Source: Neotamlana sedimentorum (GTDB lineage Bacteria; Bacteroidota; Bacteroidia; Flavobacteriales; Flavobacteriaceae). Taken from it: a stretch of DNA of 64,000 nucleotides. Positions 54,606-63,859 of this stretch are shown here, piece after piece. The stretch's first letter is position 1, and each line of letters starts with the position of its first letter. The notes under the pieces are model-generated. The model saw only the letters and a program-made list of their open reading frames with translations, did no database searches and was not told the origin of the DNA. The position numbers and the translations under genes were made by a program. The stretch spans positions 1 to 64,000 of the forward strand of contig NZ_JTDW01000010.1 of NCBI RefSeq assembly GCF_000943565.1, in the 5' to 3' direction.

Positions 54606-56024
54606 ATGAATTACAAAGAAGCTCTTCAAAATAAAATTTTCAAAATAATTTCGCAATCTGCACAAGAACTTAAGCTAGATGCTTATGTTATTGGCGGTTT
54701 TGTTCGCGATTATATTTTACAACGCGGTAATGCTAAAGATATCGATGTTGTTGCTATTGGCAGTGGCATAAATTTAGCAAAACAAGTTGCTAAAAACTTA
54801 CCAAACCAACCTAAAGTTCAAATTTTTAAAACTTACGGAACAGCCATGTTACGTTATGAAGATGTTGAAATTGAATTTGTTGGAGCCAGAAAAGAATCGT
54901 ACACCGAAAACAGCCGAAACCCATCGGTTGAAAACGGCACGCTTCAAGACGATCAAAACCGTCGTGATTTCACAATAAATGCATTAGCCTTAAGCCTAAA
55001 CGCAGCTAATTTTGGTGATTTGCTTGATCCTTTTGGTGGTATTACAGATTTAAATAAAAAAATCATTCGTACCCCGCTCGATCCAGACATTACGTACAGC
55101 GACGACCCATTACGTATGATGCGCGCCATTCGTTTTGCCTCTCAATTAAATTTTAAAATTGAAGCAGAATCACTAAAAGCCATTTCTAGAAATAATAAGC
55201 GCATTAAAATAATTACTAACGAGCGTATTGTTACCGAACTCAATAAAATTTTAGAAAGCGAAAAACCGTCAATTGGCTTTATGTTACTAGAAAAAACAGG
55301 ACTTTTACAATATATTTTACCAGAATTAACAGCTTTAAAAGGTATTGATGAAGTTGAAGGCCAGCGCCATAAAGACAACTTTTATCATACCCTAGAAGTC
55401 GTAGATAATATTGCCAAAAACACCAATAATTTATGGCTACGATGGGCTGCTTTATTGCACGATATTGGTAAAGCGCCCACAAAACGATTTAGTAAGAAAG
55501 TGGGTTGGACCTTTCATGCGCACGAATTTGAAGGCTCAAAAATGGTTTTTCACTTATTTAAACGCCTTAAAATGCCATTAAATGACAAAATGAAATTTGT
55601 CCAGAAAATGGTATTTATGAGTTCGCGCCCCATTGTTTTGGCTAACGACGAAGTTACAGATTCTGCTGTGCGACGTCTTGTTTTTGATGCTGGCGATTAT
55701 GTAGATGATTTAATGACGCTTTGTGAAGCCGATATTACCACCAAAAACCCAAAAAAGTTTAAAAAGTATCACAATAACTTTAAAATAGTTCGTGAAAAAA
55801 TTGTTGAAGTTGAAGAGCGCGATCACATTCGTAATTTTCAACCTCCAATTTCTGGAGAAGAAATTATGCAAACGTTCAACCTAAAACCTTGCAGGCAAAT
55901 AGGTGTAATAAAAGAAGCCATCAAAGAAGCTATTCTTGAAGGCGATATACCAAACGAACACGAAGCAGCCTATAAACTCATGCTTAAAAAAGGAGAAAAA
56001 CTTGGGCTAAAAACAAGCGTTTAA
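54606..56024 (+). CDS. cca: CCA-adding tRNA nucleotidyltransferase with HD domain
   Basis: 472 aa. Class II nucleotidyltransferase head: [15 protein letters not shown] and DIDVVAIG (catalytic Asp pair), then [14 protein letters not shown] and [22 protein letters not shown]-terminal HD domain follows ([27 protein letters not shown]). It adds or repairs the 3' CCA of tRNAs; the HD part gives phosphohydrolase activity in some members. Neighbouring tsaC also acts on tRNA. Confidence 0.94.
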   Translation: MNYKEALQNKIFKIISQSAQELKLDAYVIGGFVRDYILQRGNAKDIDVVAIGSGINLAKQVAKNLPNQPKVQIFKTYGTAMLRYEDVEIEFVGARKESYTENSRNPSVENGTLQDDQNRRDFTINALALSLNAANFGDLLDPFGGITDLNKKIIRTPLDPDITYSDDPLRMMRAIRFASQLNFKIEAESLKAISRNNKRIKIITNERIVTELNKILESEKPSIGFMLLEKTGLLQYILPELTALKGIDEVEGQRHKDNFYHTLEVVDNIAKNTNNLWLRWAALLHDIGKAPTKRFSKKVGWTFHAHEFEGSKMVFHLFKRLKMPLNDKMKFVQKMVFMSSRPIVLANDEVTDSAVRRLVFDAGDYVDDLMTLCEADITTKNPKKFKKYHNNFKIVREKIVEVEERDHIRNFQPPISGEEIMQTFNLKPCRQIGVIKEAIKEAILEGDIPNEHEAAYKLMLKKGEKLGLKTSV

Positions 56025-56026
56025 CC

Positions 56027-56482
56027 ATGTTAAAAATTGAAAGAACAAACTCTGAAAACCAGAACTTTATTAACTTGGTTAAACAGCTAGACAATTATTT
56101 AACTGTTGTTGATGGCGATGAGCACGACTTTTACAATCAATACAATAATATTGATGTTTTAAAACATTGTGTTGTTGCTTTCTTAAATGATAAACCTGTT
56201 GGTTGTGGCGCCTTTAAACAATTCGATGACAATTTGGTTGAAATTAAACGCATGTTCACATCGCCAGAAGCTCGTGGTAAAAATATTGCTACAACTGTGT
56301 TACATGCTTTAGAAGATTGGGCTGCAGAGCTTAATTACAAAGCTAGTATTCTTGAAACAGGGAAAAGGCAAATTGAAGCTGTTAGTTTTTATAAAAAAAA
56401 CAAGTATCAAATTGTTCCTAATTTCGGTCCTTATAAAAATGTTGAAAACAGCCTGTGTTTTAAAAAAGTATTTGAAAAATGA
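56027..56482 (+). CDS. GNAT family N-acetyltransferase
   Basis: 151 aa. The acetyl-CoA motif is RMFTSPEARGKNIATTVLHALEDWAAE, where Arg-Gly-Lys-Asn-Ile-Ala is a variant of the R/Q-x-x-G-x-G/A loop. The C-terminal ILETGKRQIEAVSFYKKNKYQIVPNFGPY is typical. It starts 2 bases after cca and overlaps the heme A synthase start by 4 bases. Substrate unknown. Confidence 0.87.
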   Translation: MLKIERTNSENQNFINLVKQLDNYLTVVDGDEHDFYNQYNNIDVLKHCVVAFLNDKPVGCGAFKQFDDNLVEIKRMFTSPEARGKNIATTVLHALEDWAAELNYKASILETGKRQIEAVSFYKKNKYQIVPNFGPYKNVENSLCFKKVFEK

Positions 56483-57495
56483 AGAAAGACAACAAAAAAG
56501 TAATTTACTGGTTATTTACGGGGTGTTTACTCATTTTCATAATGGTAATTGTTGGCGGTATAACACGTTTAACACATTCTGGTTTGTCAATTTCAAATTA
56601 CAAACTTATTTCGGGAACTATTCCTCCAATGAATGACACCGAATGGCAAGAAGCTTTCAATTTATACAAACAATACCCCGAATATCAAAAATTAAACAAT
56701 CACTTTAATCTTCAAGATTTTAAAGACATTTATTTCTGGGAATGGCTACACCGTGTTATTGGCAGGTTTATTGGCTTGGTATTTTTTCTGCCTTTTGTTT
56801 ATTTTTTAATTACAAAGCAACTTAGTAAACCAACAATAAAAAAAGCTATTGTTTTATTGTGTATGGGAGCTTTTCAAGGTTTTTTAGGTTGGTATATGGT
56901 AAAAAGCGGATTAATTGATAATCCAGACGTAAGTCACTTTAGGCTCGCTGCCCATTTAACTACCGCTTTTTTAACCTTTGCCTATACGTTTTGGGTCGCT
57001 CTAGATTTAATTTATCCAAGCAAAAAAGAAATCAATATTCCGTTTAGAAATCTTTTACGTTTAACCTACTTTATAATAGTTTTACAAATTATTTACGGCG
57101 CATTTGTTGCCGGTTTAGACGCTGGTTTTATTCACAACCACTGGCCGTTAATGAATGAAGGTAAATTTATGCACGAAACCGTATATATTGAACAATCACC
57201 GCTAATAAAAAACTTTTTCGAAGGTAAAAGCGGCGTACAATTTATACACCGATGCTTAGCGTATATAGTTGTTGCTTGCGTTGTATTAGTTTATATTAAA
57301 TCGAGAAAACTCATTTTAACTTTACCTCAAAATCGAGCAGTAAATAGCATTTTAATTGTAGTATTTTTTCAATTTGTACTAGGTGTATTAACTATTATGC
57401 TTCAGGTTCCAGTTTGGTTAGGCGTTGCACATCAAATAGGTGCATTTTTCTTATTAACAGCCATAACATTTACATTACACAGGTTTACAAAATAA
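56479..57495 (+). CDS. ctaA: Heme A synthase (COX15/CtaA)
   Basis: 338 aa, eight predicted membrane helices. It oxidises heme O to heme A for cytochrome oxidase. Heme-binding His pairs are in WEWLHRVIGRFIG, FRLAAHLTTAFL, QFIHRCLAYIV and VAHQIGAFFLL. GGITRLTHSGLSISNYKLISGTIPPMN is the COX15 signature. The gene is coupled to the GNAT gene by ATGA, which looks like operon packing more than function. Confidence 0.94.
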   Translation: MKKDNKKVIYWLFTGCLLIFIMVIVGGITRLTHSGLSISNYKLISGTIPPMNDTEWQEAFNLYKQYPEYQKLNNHFNLQDFKDIYFWEWLHRVIGRFIGLVFFLPFVYFLITKQLSKPTIKKAIVLLCMGAFQGFLGWYMVKSGLIDNPDVSHFRLAAHLTTAFLTFAYTFWVALDLIYPSKKEINIPFRNLLRLTYFIIVLQIIYGAFVAGLDAGFIHNHWPLMNEGKFMHETVYIEQSPLIKNFFEGKSGVQFIHRCLAYIVVACVVLVYIKSRKLILTLPQNRAVNSILIVVFFQFVLGVLTIMLQVPVWLGVAHQIGAFFLLTAITFTLHRFTK

Positions 57496-57506
57496 CATAA
57501 AAAGAC

Positions 57507-57514
57507 TACCTTTG
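57507..57514 (+). promoter_or_regulatory. -7 promoter element before the pRiA4b ORF-3 family gene
   Basis: TACCTTTG, a full TAnnTTTG match, 18 bases before the ATG at 57533. Confidence 0.6.
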
Positions 57515-57532
57515 TAGCCTAATTTTTTACAA

Positions 57533-58051
57533 ATGATTTATAGGTTTAGAGTTATACTGGACAACGATACGACAGATGAAGATGTTTTTCGCGATTTAGA
57601 AATTCGTGAAACCGATTCTCTTGAAGAATTACACAACATTATTACCCAGTCGTTTGGGTTTGATGGTAGCGAAATGGCATCGTTTTACCTTAGTAATGAT
57701 GCATGGGAACAAGGTGAAGAAATTTCGTTGTTCGATTTAAGCGATGATGGCTCTGCACGTTTAATGAACGAAACTTCGCTTGATAGCGTGGTTCACGAAG
57801 CCCAAACTAAACTTATTTACGTTTACGACTTTTTAAGTATGTGGACTTTTTATGTAGAATTAGCTGAAATTGTTGATGAATCTGAAGGTCACGACTACCC
57901 TAACCTAATGTTTGTACAAGGCCAAGTACCAGACAACGCACCAGAGAAACAATTTGAAGCCGATTTAGATGATAGTTTTAACGATGAGTTTGAAGATGGT
58001 CTTGATGTAGACGATTACGACAACCTAGACTTCGACGAACATTGGAATTAA
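57533..58051 (+). CDS. Plasmid pRiA4b ORF-3 / IS1096 passenger (TnpR-like) family protein
   Basis: 172 aa. The first ~120 residues (YRFRVILDNDTTDEDVFRDLEIRETDSLEELH, then ITQSFGFDGSEMASFYLS, TKLIYVYDFLSMWTFYVEL) belong to the pRiA4b ORF-3-like family. The last ~35 residues are strongly acidic (EADLDDSFNDEFEDG...). Despite the family name, no transposase or inverted repeat is near, and the gene is an ordinary chromosomal one in flavobacteria. Function unknown. Confidence 0.82.
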   Translation: MIYRFRVILDNDTTDEDVFRDLEIRETDSLEELHNIITQSFGFDGSEMASFYLSNDAWEQGEEISLFDLSDDGSARLMNETSLDSVVHEAQTKLIYVYDFLSMWTFYVELAEIVDESEGHDYPNLMFVQGQVPDNAPEKQFEADLDDSFNDEFEDGLDVDDYDNLDFDEHWN

Positions 58052-58060
58052 GTTGAAAAA

Positions 58061-59122
58061 CTACTTCAATTTATCTAAACTTACATTTTCGTAATTTCTG
58101 GTTAAAAACTCCAACGAGTATTTTAATATTTCGCCCATTCCTTTACAGTTTTTAAAATTGATATCTTGGGTGTAATCAAATATTTTCTCGGTTAGTAATT
58201 TTATATTGTCATCGTTCGAAATTCTGTCGCCTTCCATACAACTTAACAACTCGCCAATGCGGTTATGGTAACTTTTAAGTCGTTTTACTAAAATAGATCG
58301 TTCTTCGGTTTTGTACTGTCCTATGGATAATTTTTGCATGCTGCTTGAAACCAATTCCACCATTTTTAAATTTTCTTTAAAAAACTGTGGTCTGTAAATA
58401 TTGAACTTACCCTCGTAAGATTGTTGATCGAAATCTATAGCCCTAATTTTATAAACCACATGGTCGAAATCGTGTGTTGGCACAATAACATAATTATACG
58501 AACGCATATCGCCTAAAAGTCGTATCATACAACGCTCGTTAAACTTTACAAACTCCTTGGCTATTTGAGATTTTTCAGATTTATCACATTTATCCAAATG
58601 GTTTTTTATAAATTCATCACCCGGAATTCCTGCAATGTGTTCTTCAATTAAAGTATTATTGTACACCAAAAAATTCAAATTATAAGGCGATAACATATGC
58701 TCTAATTCTAGTCCATAAACACGAGAAGCATCAGCCGTCTTCACATAAAAATAGGTGTAATTATCGTTTAAAATGTTTCTAACTTTTATTCGGAACGGTT
58801 TCGAGTTACCAAAGGTGCAATAATCAATAGCATCAACACTTAAAAACGGAATAGTTTCTTCATTTCCATCCGAATGTAAAATGGTATATACCTTTTTTAA
58901 CGATAAATCAATTTCTTCACGTTCAAATTCGTTATAGTAAACACGAATCCATAAAGTATCGTTATCATCTTTATCGTAAACCACAATCGAACCTTGAAAA
59001 CGAAGCAAATCATCATAAAAAATAGGAATTTTAATATTACGATTGTATTCGGTTAAATAATTATTTAATTGCGCATTTATAGGAAACGACGGTTTCTTTT
59101 TAGAAATTTTTAAGTCTTGCAT
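58061..59122 (-). CDS. Conserved hypothetical protein, possibly kinase-like
   Basis: 353 aa, soluble, no signal peptide. I do not recognise the family. The middle region has ELEHMLSPYNLNFLVYNNTLIEEHIAGIPGDEFIKNH, then NERCMIRLLGDMRSYNYVIVPTHDFDHVVYKIRAIDFDQQSYEG. The pair MRSYNYVIV and RAIDFDQQ resembles a catalytic loop followed by a DFG-like metal motif, as in atypical kinases, but this is only a shape resemblance. Minus-strand gene with a TAATTTTG element at 59171-59178. Confidence 0.7.
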   Translation of the reverse strand: MQDLKISKKKPSFPINAQLNNYLTEYNRNIKIPIFYDDLLRFQGSIVVYDKDDNDTLWIRVYYNEFEREEIDLSLKKVYTILHSDGNEETIPFLSVDAIDYCTFGNSKPFRIKVRNILNDNYTYFYVKTADASRVYGLELEHMLSPYNLNFLVYNNTLIEEHIAGIPGDEFIKNHLDKCDKSEKSQIAKEFVKFNERCMIRLLGDMRSYNYVIVPTHDFDHVVYKIRAIDFDQQSYEGKFNIYRPQFFKENLKMVELVSSSMQKLSIGQYKTEERSILVKRLKSYHNRIGELLSCMEGDRISNDDNIKLLTEKIFDYTQDINFKNCKGMGEILKYSLEFLTRNYENVSLDKLK

Positions 59123-59170
59123 AGCGTAAAGTTATTTAAAAAATAACAAAGCACTTTATTTTATATGTAA

Positions 59171-59178
59171 CAAAATTA
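59171..59178 (-). promoter_or_regulatory. -7 promoter element of the 353-aa hypothetical gene
   Basis: Minus strand TAATTTTG, a full TAnnTTTG match, 48 bases before the ATG at 59122; no TTG at the usual distance. Confidence 0.4.
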
Positions 59179-59244
59179 AACTGCTGTCGTCTTACTTCTA
59201 ACTAACACTTACCAGTTACCTTGGTAATTAAAACCTAAAATAGC

Positions 59245-60147
59245 TTGGATTCGATTCTTACAATTAATAATCTCACCAAAAAATTTGGCAGTTTAACCGC
59301 CGTAAATAACCTCTCGTTCACAATAAACAAAGGCAATGTTTATGGTATTTTGGGACCAAATGGAAGCGGAAAATCTACAACCCTTGGAATTGTTTTAAAT
59401 GTTGTAAATAAAACCGAAGGAAATTTTCATTGGTTTGATGGCAACATTACTACGCATGATGCTTTAAAAAAAGTAGGCGCCATTATTGAACGCCCGAACT
59501 TTTACCCATACATGACTGCTGAACAAAACTTAAAATTGGTTTGCAAAATTAAGGGTGTTAATGAAAGTAAAATTGACGAAAAACTAGAAATTGTTGGTCT
59601 TTTAGATCGTAAAGAAAGTAAGTTTAAAACCTATTCGTTAGGAATGAAACAACGTTTAGCCATTGCTTCTGCCCTATTAAACGATCCAGAAATTTTGATT
59701 TTAGATGAACCAACAAATGGTTTAGACCCTCAAGGTATTCATCAAATTAGAGAAATTATAAAACAAATTGCAGCCCAAGGCACCACAATTTTATTAGCAT
59801 CGCACTTGCTTGATGAAGTTGAAAAAGTATGCTCGCACGTTGTTGTACTTCGCAAAGGTGTAAAATTATATTCTGGTCGTGTTGATGAAATGATTTCTAG
59901 CCATGGTTTTTTCGAATTAAGGTGCGATAATCAAAACACATTAATTCAATTACTTGAAAACAACTCTAAATTTGGAAAAATAAAAATTGAAGATCAGCTC
60001 GTTACGGCATTTTTAAACGAACCTATGAAATCGGACGACCTCAACAAATTATTGTTTGAAAACAATATTATATTAACGCATCTGGTTCAACGCAAAGAAA
60101 GTCTAGAAGAACAATTTTTAAAATTAACCGACAATCAAAAAAACTAA
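59245..60147 (+). CDS. ABC transporter ATP-binding protein (ABC-2 type)
   Basis: 300 aa. Walker A is GPNGSGKST (residues 37-45), the signature YSLGMKQRLAIASALL and Walker B ILILDEPTNGLDPQG. The start is TTG (59245): an in-frame stop lies 7 bases upstream, and homologues begin at this point (xxILxIxNLTKKFG). The C-terminal ~90 residues are a regulatory tail as in drug/antibiotic exporters of the CcmA/DrrA group. The permease gene begins 8 bases downstream. Substrate unknown. Confidence 0.93.
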   Translation: MDSILTINNLTKKFGSLTAVNNLSFTINKGNVYGILGPNGSGKSTTLGIVLNVVNKTEGNFHWFDGNITTHDALKKVGAIIERPNFYPYMTAEQNLKLVCKIKGVNESKIDEKLEIVGLLDRKESKFKTYSLGMKQRLAIASALLNDPEILILDEPTNGLDPQGIHQIREIIKQIAAQGTTILLASHLLDEVEKVCSHVVVLRKGVKLYSGRVDEMISSHGFFELRCDNQNTLIQLLENNSKFGKIKIEDQLVTAFLNEPMKSDDLNKLLFENNIILTHLVQRKESLEEQFLKLTDNQKN

Positions 60148-60154
60148 CCGCAGC

Positions 60155-60979
60155 ATGTTTAGACTTTTAAATCTAGAACTACAAAAACTACTGTTAAATC
60201 GCACTAGTAAAATATTAATTTTTGTATCATTTATACTTCCCTTTTTTGTTATTCTTTTGTCCTCGTTAAAAATCAATGTATTTGGGTTTTTCACATTAGA
60301 ATTAGGAGAATTAGGCGTATTTAACTTTCCAATAATCTGGCATTTAACCACCTTTTTTGCATCGCAATTCAAGTTCTTTTTTGCCATAGTTGTTGTAAGT
60401 ATGATTGGTAACGAATACAGCAATAAAACCCTAAAACAAAACCTAATAGATGGTTTAAGTAAAAAAGAATTTATACTTTCTAAATTTTATACCATTGTAT
60501 TCTTTTCATTAATTTCAACCGTTTTAATTGCCTTAATATCGCTTTGTATTGGCTTGTATTATTCCAGTTATAACGAATTTTCAATAATTATACAGCAAAC
60601 CAATTTTTTGTTGGCCTATTTTGTTAAGCTCATTGGCTTTTTTAGCTTGTGCTTATTTTTTGGCATGCTTGTAAAACGATCGGCATTTGCACTCGCCTTT
60701 TTATTTATTCTTTTTATTGTAGAATGGATTACTTTTGGGTTAATTACTTGGCAATCCGACCATCAATTTGCCGAAAAAATTCAAAATTTTTTTCCGCTTA
60801 AGGCCATGTATAAACTTATCGATCAGCCTTTTCAACGTATTGCAATGAGTAAGTTTCCCGAAAAAAGTGAATTGGTTTACGACTATGCAGTACATTGGAA
60901 CGAATTGATTATAGTTTTAGGCTGGTCGGCTTTATTCGTCTTTTTATCATATAGATTATTAAAAAAACGAGATTTGTAA
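60155..60979 (+). CDS. ABC-2 type transporter permease
   Basis: 274 aa, six predicted membrane helices (about 20-40, 62-85, 105-130, 145-165, 172-195, 250-268). MFRLLNLELQKLLLNRTSKILI and NEYSNKTLKQNLIDGLSKKEFILSK are typical of ABC-2 permeases (family with Gliding-type GldF and DrrB). Partner of the ATPase above. The pair probably exports a lipid, peptide or antibiotic-like compound. Confidence 0.88.
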   Translation: MFRLLNLELQKLLLNRTSKILIFVSFILPFFVILLSSLKINVFGFFTLELGELGVFNFPIIWHLTTFFASQFKFFFAIVVVSMIGNEYSNKTLKQNLIDGLSKKEFILSKFYTIVFFSLISTVLIALISLCIGLYYSSYNEFSIIIQQTNFLLAYFVKLIGFFSLCLFFGMLVKRSAFALAFLFILFIVEWITFGLITWQSDHQFAEKIQNFFPLKAMYKLIDQPFQRIAMSKFPEKSELVYDYAVHWNELIIVLGWSALFVFLSYRLLKKRDL

Positions 60980-60987
60980 TATCTTTG
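60980..60987 (+). promoter_or_regulatory. -7 promoter element before the T9SS type B gene
   Basis: TATCTTTG, a full TAnnTTTG match, 21 bases before the ATG at 61009; no matching TTG at -33. Confidence 0.5.
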
Positions 60988-61008
60988 GTAGCAATCGCTA
61001 TTTAAAAG

Positions 61009-63717
61009 ATGAAAAAATTATACATAGTCTTTATTTTATTTACTGTTGTTTATGGGCACTCTCAAAACCAAGCTGCCAACTGGTACTTCGGAGAAAATGC
61101 TGGAATTAATTTTAATACCCTAACCGGTGAAGTTACGCCTTTAACCGACGGTAATTTATATACTCGCGAAGGTTGTACATCAATATCAGACGAAAACGGT
61201 AATTTATTATTCTACACCGATGGCTCTACTGTATTTAACAGAAACCATGACGTCATGGTTAATGGTACAGGATTAATTGGTGATTTTTCTAGTACACAAT
61301 CGGCCATTATTGTTCCAAAACCTCAAAATCCAACTATTTATTACATTTTTACTGTAGATGAACAAATTACCCAAAATAATCCGGTAAACCGCGGTTTAAA
61401 CTATTCCGAGGTAGATATGAGTTTAGATGGTGGTTTGGGTGCTATTACAAATAAAAATATTAACCTAGTTAATGAGTGCTCCGAAAAGGTTACAGCTGTT
61501 TTAAAAGATTGTGTAGACGAAACATTTTGGGTAGTTACTTTTGCAAACCAAAACGGTACAGGCTTCCCGTTTAACACGTTTTATGCTTTCGAGGTGGATA
61601 TTAATGGCATTAATAACACACCCGTAAAATCAACGTTTACCACCTTAAACACGAATGATGGTCGAGGTTACTTAAAGCTCTCTCCGGATGGTACTAAAAT
61701 GGCATGTGCTAATGCCTCTGAAAATTTGCATTTGTTCGATTTTGATACGACCACAGGGAAATTTACAAACGATATATTACTAAAAAATTCATCGGGAAAT
61801 TTTAACCCTTATGGTATAGAATTTTCACCAAATAGTGAGATGCTGTACATAACCTATTCCAATGACTATTTTGGAGCTGGTAGCGAAAACCCTGAAAACC
61901 ATACCTCAATACTAGCTCAATATTATTTAAAAGCACCTATTATTCGTGATTCGGAAGTTATTTTAGACAACCGACAACTATACCGTGGAGGTTTACAGCT
62001 AGGTCCGAACGGAAAAATTTATAGAGCATTAAGTGCAACTTACGATCAAGGCTTACCTTTTTTAGGCGTAATTGAAAACCCTAATGTACAAGGATTATTA
62101 TGTAACTATATTCATAACGCGATTGATTTATCTCCTGCTAATTCATCGCAAGGATTACCGCCATTCGTTTCATCATTTTTTAACACGCAAATCGATATTA
62201 TAAAAAATGGTGATTCATCGAGTAGCTTAACACTTTGTGATGGCGAAAATTACAAACTGGAATCGCTAAAAATTCCAGGAGCAACTTACCAATGGTATCA
62301 GGATGAAACTCTAATACCAGAGACCGATTTTGATTTAGATATTTCACAACCTGGAAAATACCAAGTGTATATCGAACCTAACAATGGTGAATGTGCTATT
62401 GAGGGTCATGCTTTTGTTTCATTTTTACCAAATCCAACGGCAGTAAATACAACACTATTACAATGTGATGAGGACGGCAACCCTGATGGTTTAACAACAT
62501 TTAATTTAAACGAAGCTTACAATAACTTAGTAAATAACGAGCCAGACCGAAGTGCTATATTTTATAGCGATGCTTCAAGAACTGTAGAAATTACACCAGA
62601 ATCTTTTAATAACACGTCCAATCCTCAAACTATTTATGTTGAAGTCTTTAATGATGACACGGGCTGTTCAAGTTATTGTGAATTAACCCTTAGTGTAAGC
62701 GTTACCGATGTTAATGATGTTAATTTCCCTGCGGCTTGCGACGACGATGGCTCTGAAGACGGTTTTCACCGCTTTAACTTAAATGAAGCCGACAGTCTTG
62801 TACTCGTAGGTCATCAACAAAATTTAAATCTTAGTTATTACGAAACTTATGACGATGCGCTTTTAGAGGAAAACGCTCTAAACACAAATTACGTTAATAC
62901 CACACCTTATTCCCAAGTTATATACGCTCGTGTAGAAAACAATAACAATTGTTATGGCATAAGCGAAGTACAACTTACTGTTCATAAACTTCCCGAAATA
63001 GATACCGAAGACATAACAAATTATTGCCTAAATTTTCATCCAGATACCATACCAATTAACGCCGGTATTTTAGAAGGAACACCAAATGAATACACCTATA
63101 ATTGGTCCACTGGAGAAAATACTTTTGAAATTAATATCAATCAAGCTCAAAATTACACTGTTACGGTAACTAACGCAAATGGCTGCTCGAAATCAAGAAC
63201 GGTAACTGTGTCACCTTCAAACGTGGCTCAATTTGAAAAAATAGAAGTACAAGATGTCTCAAAAAATAACACTATAACTGTTTTTGTTACAGGAAATGGC
63301 GAGTACGAGTATCAATTAATCGATAGTGAAAACAGCCTTATTAAACCTTATCAAGCAAGCCCAGTTTTCGAAAATGTTTCTCCTGGAATATACACCGTTT
63401 ATGTTCAAGACACTAAAAACAACTGTGGTGAAGTTAGCGATTTGGTTTCGGTAATAGGATTTCCTAAATATTTTACTCCAAACAACGATGGTATTAACGA
63501 TACCTGGCAAATTGCAGGGGTAAATAACATGTTTCAACCCAATACCAAAATTTTAATTTTTGATAGATATGGAAAACTATTAACAGAGTTAAATCCTACA
63601 GGCGAAGGTTGGAATGGAAAATACAAAGGCAAACCATTGCCGGCAGACGATTATTGGTTTGCGGTAACACTACAAGATGGTCGGGTTTTTAAAAACCACT
63701 TTTCGTTAAAAAATTAA
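61009..63717 (+). CDS. Secreted protein with T9SS type B sorting domain
   Basis: 902 aa. A signal peptide (cleavage near YGHSQ, residue ~19) precedes an N-terminal ~390-residue domain with blade-like motifs (NWYFGENAGINFNT, LLFYTDGSTVFNRNHDVM, YLKLSPDGTKMACA), probably a beta-propeller. Two Asp/Asn-rich repeats follow (LLQCDEDGNPDGLTTFNLNEA, PAACDDDGSEDGFHRFNLNEA), then an Ig-like region. The C-terminus FPKYFTPNNDGINDTW to DYWFAVTLQDG is the gliding-motility-type (CHU_C) sorting domain. Exported by T9SS and probably surface-attached. Ligand unknown. Confidence 0.93.
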   Translation: MKKLYIVFILFTVVYGHSQNQAANWYFGENAGINFNTLTGEVTPLTDGNLYTREGCTSISDENGNLLFYTDGSTVFNRNHDVMVNGTGLIGDFSSTQSAIIVPKPQNPTIYYIFTVDEQITQNNPVNRGLNYSEVDMSLDGGLGAITNKNINLVNECSEKVTAVLKDCVDETFWVVTFANQNGTGFPFNTFYAFEVDINGINNTPVKSTFTTLNTNDGRGYLKLSPDGTKMACANASENLHLFDFDTTTGKFTNDILLKNSSGNFNPYGIEFSPNSEMLYITYSNDYFGAGSENPENHTSILAQYYLKAPIIRDSEVILDNRQLYRGGLQLGPNGKIYRALSATYDQGLPFLGVIENPNVQGLLCNYIHNAIDLSPANSSQGLPPFVSSFFNTQIDIIKNGDSSSSLTLCDGENYKLESLKIPGATYQWYQDETLIPETDFDLDISQPGKYQVYIEPNNGECAIEGHAFVSFLPNPTAVNTTLLQCDEDGNPDGLTTFNLNEAYNNLVNNEPDRSAIFYSDASRTVEITPESFNNTSNPQTIYVEVFNDDTGCSSYCELTLSVSVTDVNDVNFPAACDDDGSEDGFHRFNLNEADSLVLVGHQQNLNLSYYETYDDALLEENALNTNYVNTTPYSQVIYARVENNNNCYGISEVQLTVHKLPEIDTEDITNYCLNFHPDTIPINAGILEGTPNEYTYNWSTGENTFEININQAQNYTVTVTNANGCSKSRTVTVSPSNVAQFEKIEVQDVSKNNTITVFVTGNGEYEYQLIDSENSLIKPYQASPVFENVSPGIYTVYVQDTKNNCGEVSDLVSVIGFPKYFTPNNDGINDTWQIAGVNNMFQPNTKILIFDRYGKLLTELNPTGEGWNGKYKGKPLPADDYWFAVTLQDGRVFKNHFSLKN

Positions 63718-63859
63718 TTACCTTAACAAGATAAATTACCATTCTACTATTTTATTTGGGGGTTTAATTTAAATAATTTATTTTTCAGAAAAATATATTT
63801 TGTAATTTACAATTATAAAATACAATCCCTAAAAATCTAGAAATAACCCTACAATAGCT

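Noticed and set aside
57533-58051. Possible mobile element because of the family name IS1096 passenger / plasmid ORF-3
   Set aside because: No transposase, inverted repeats or target duplication are nearby, and the gene sits among housekeeping genes with its own promoter.
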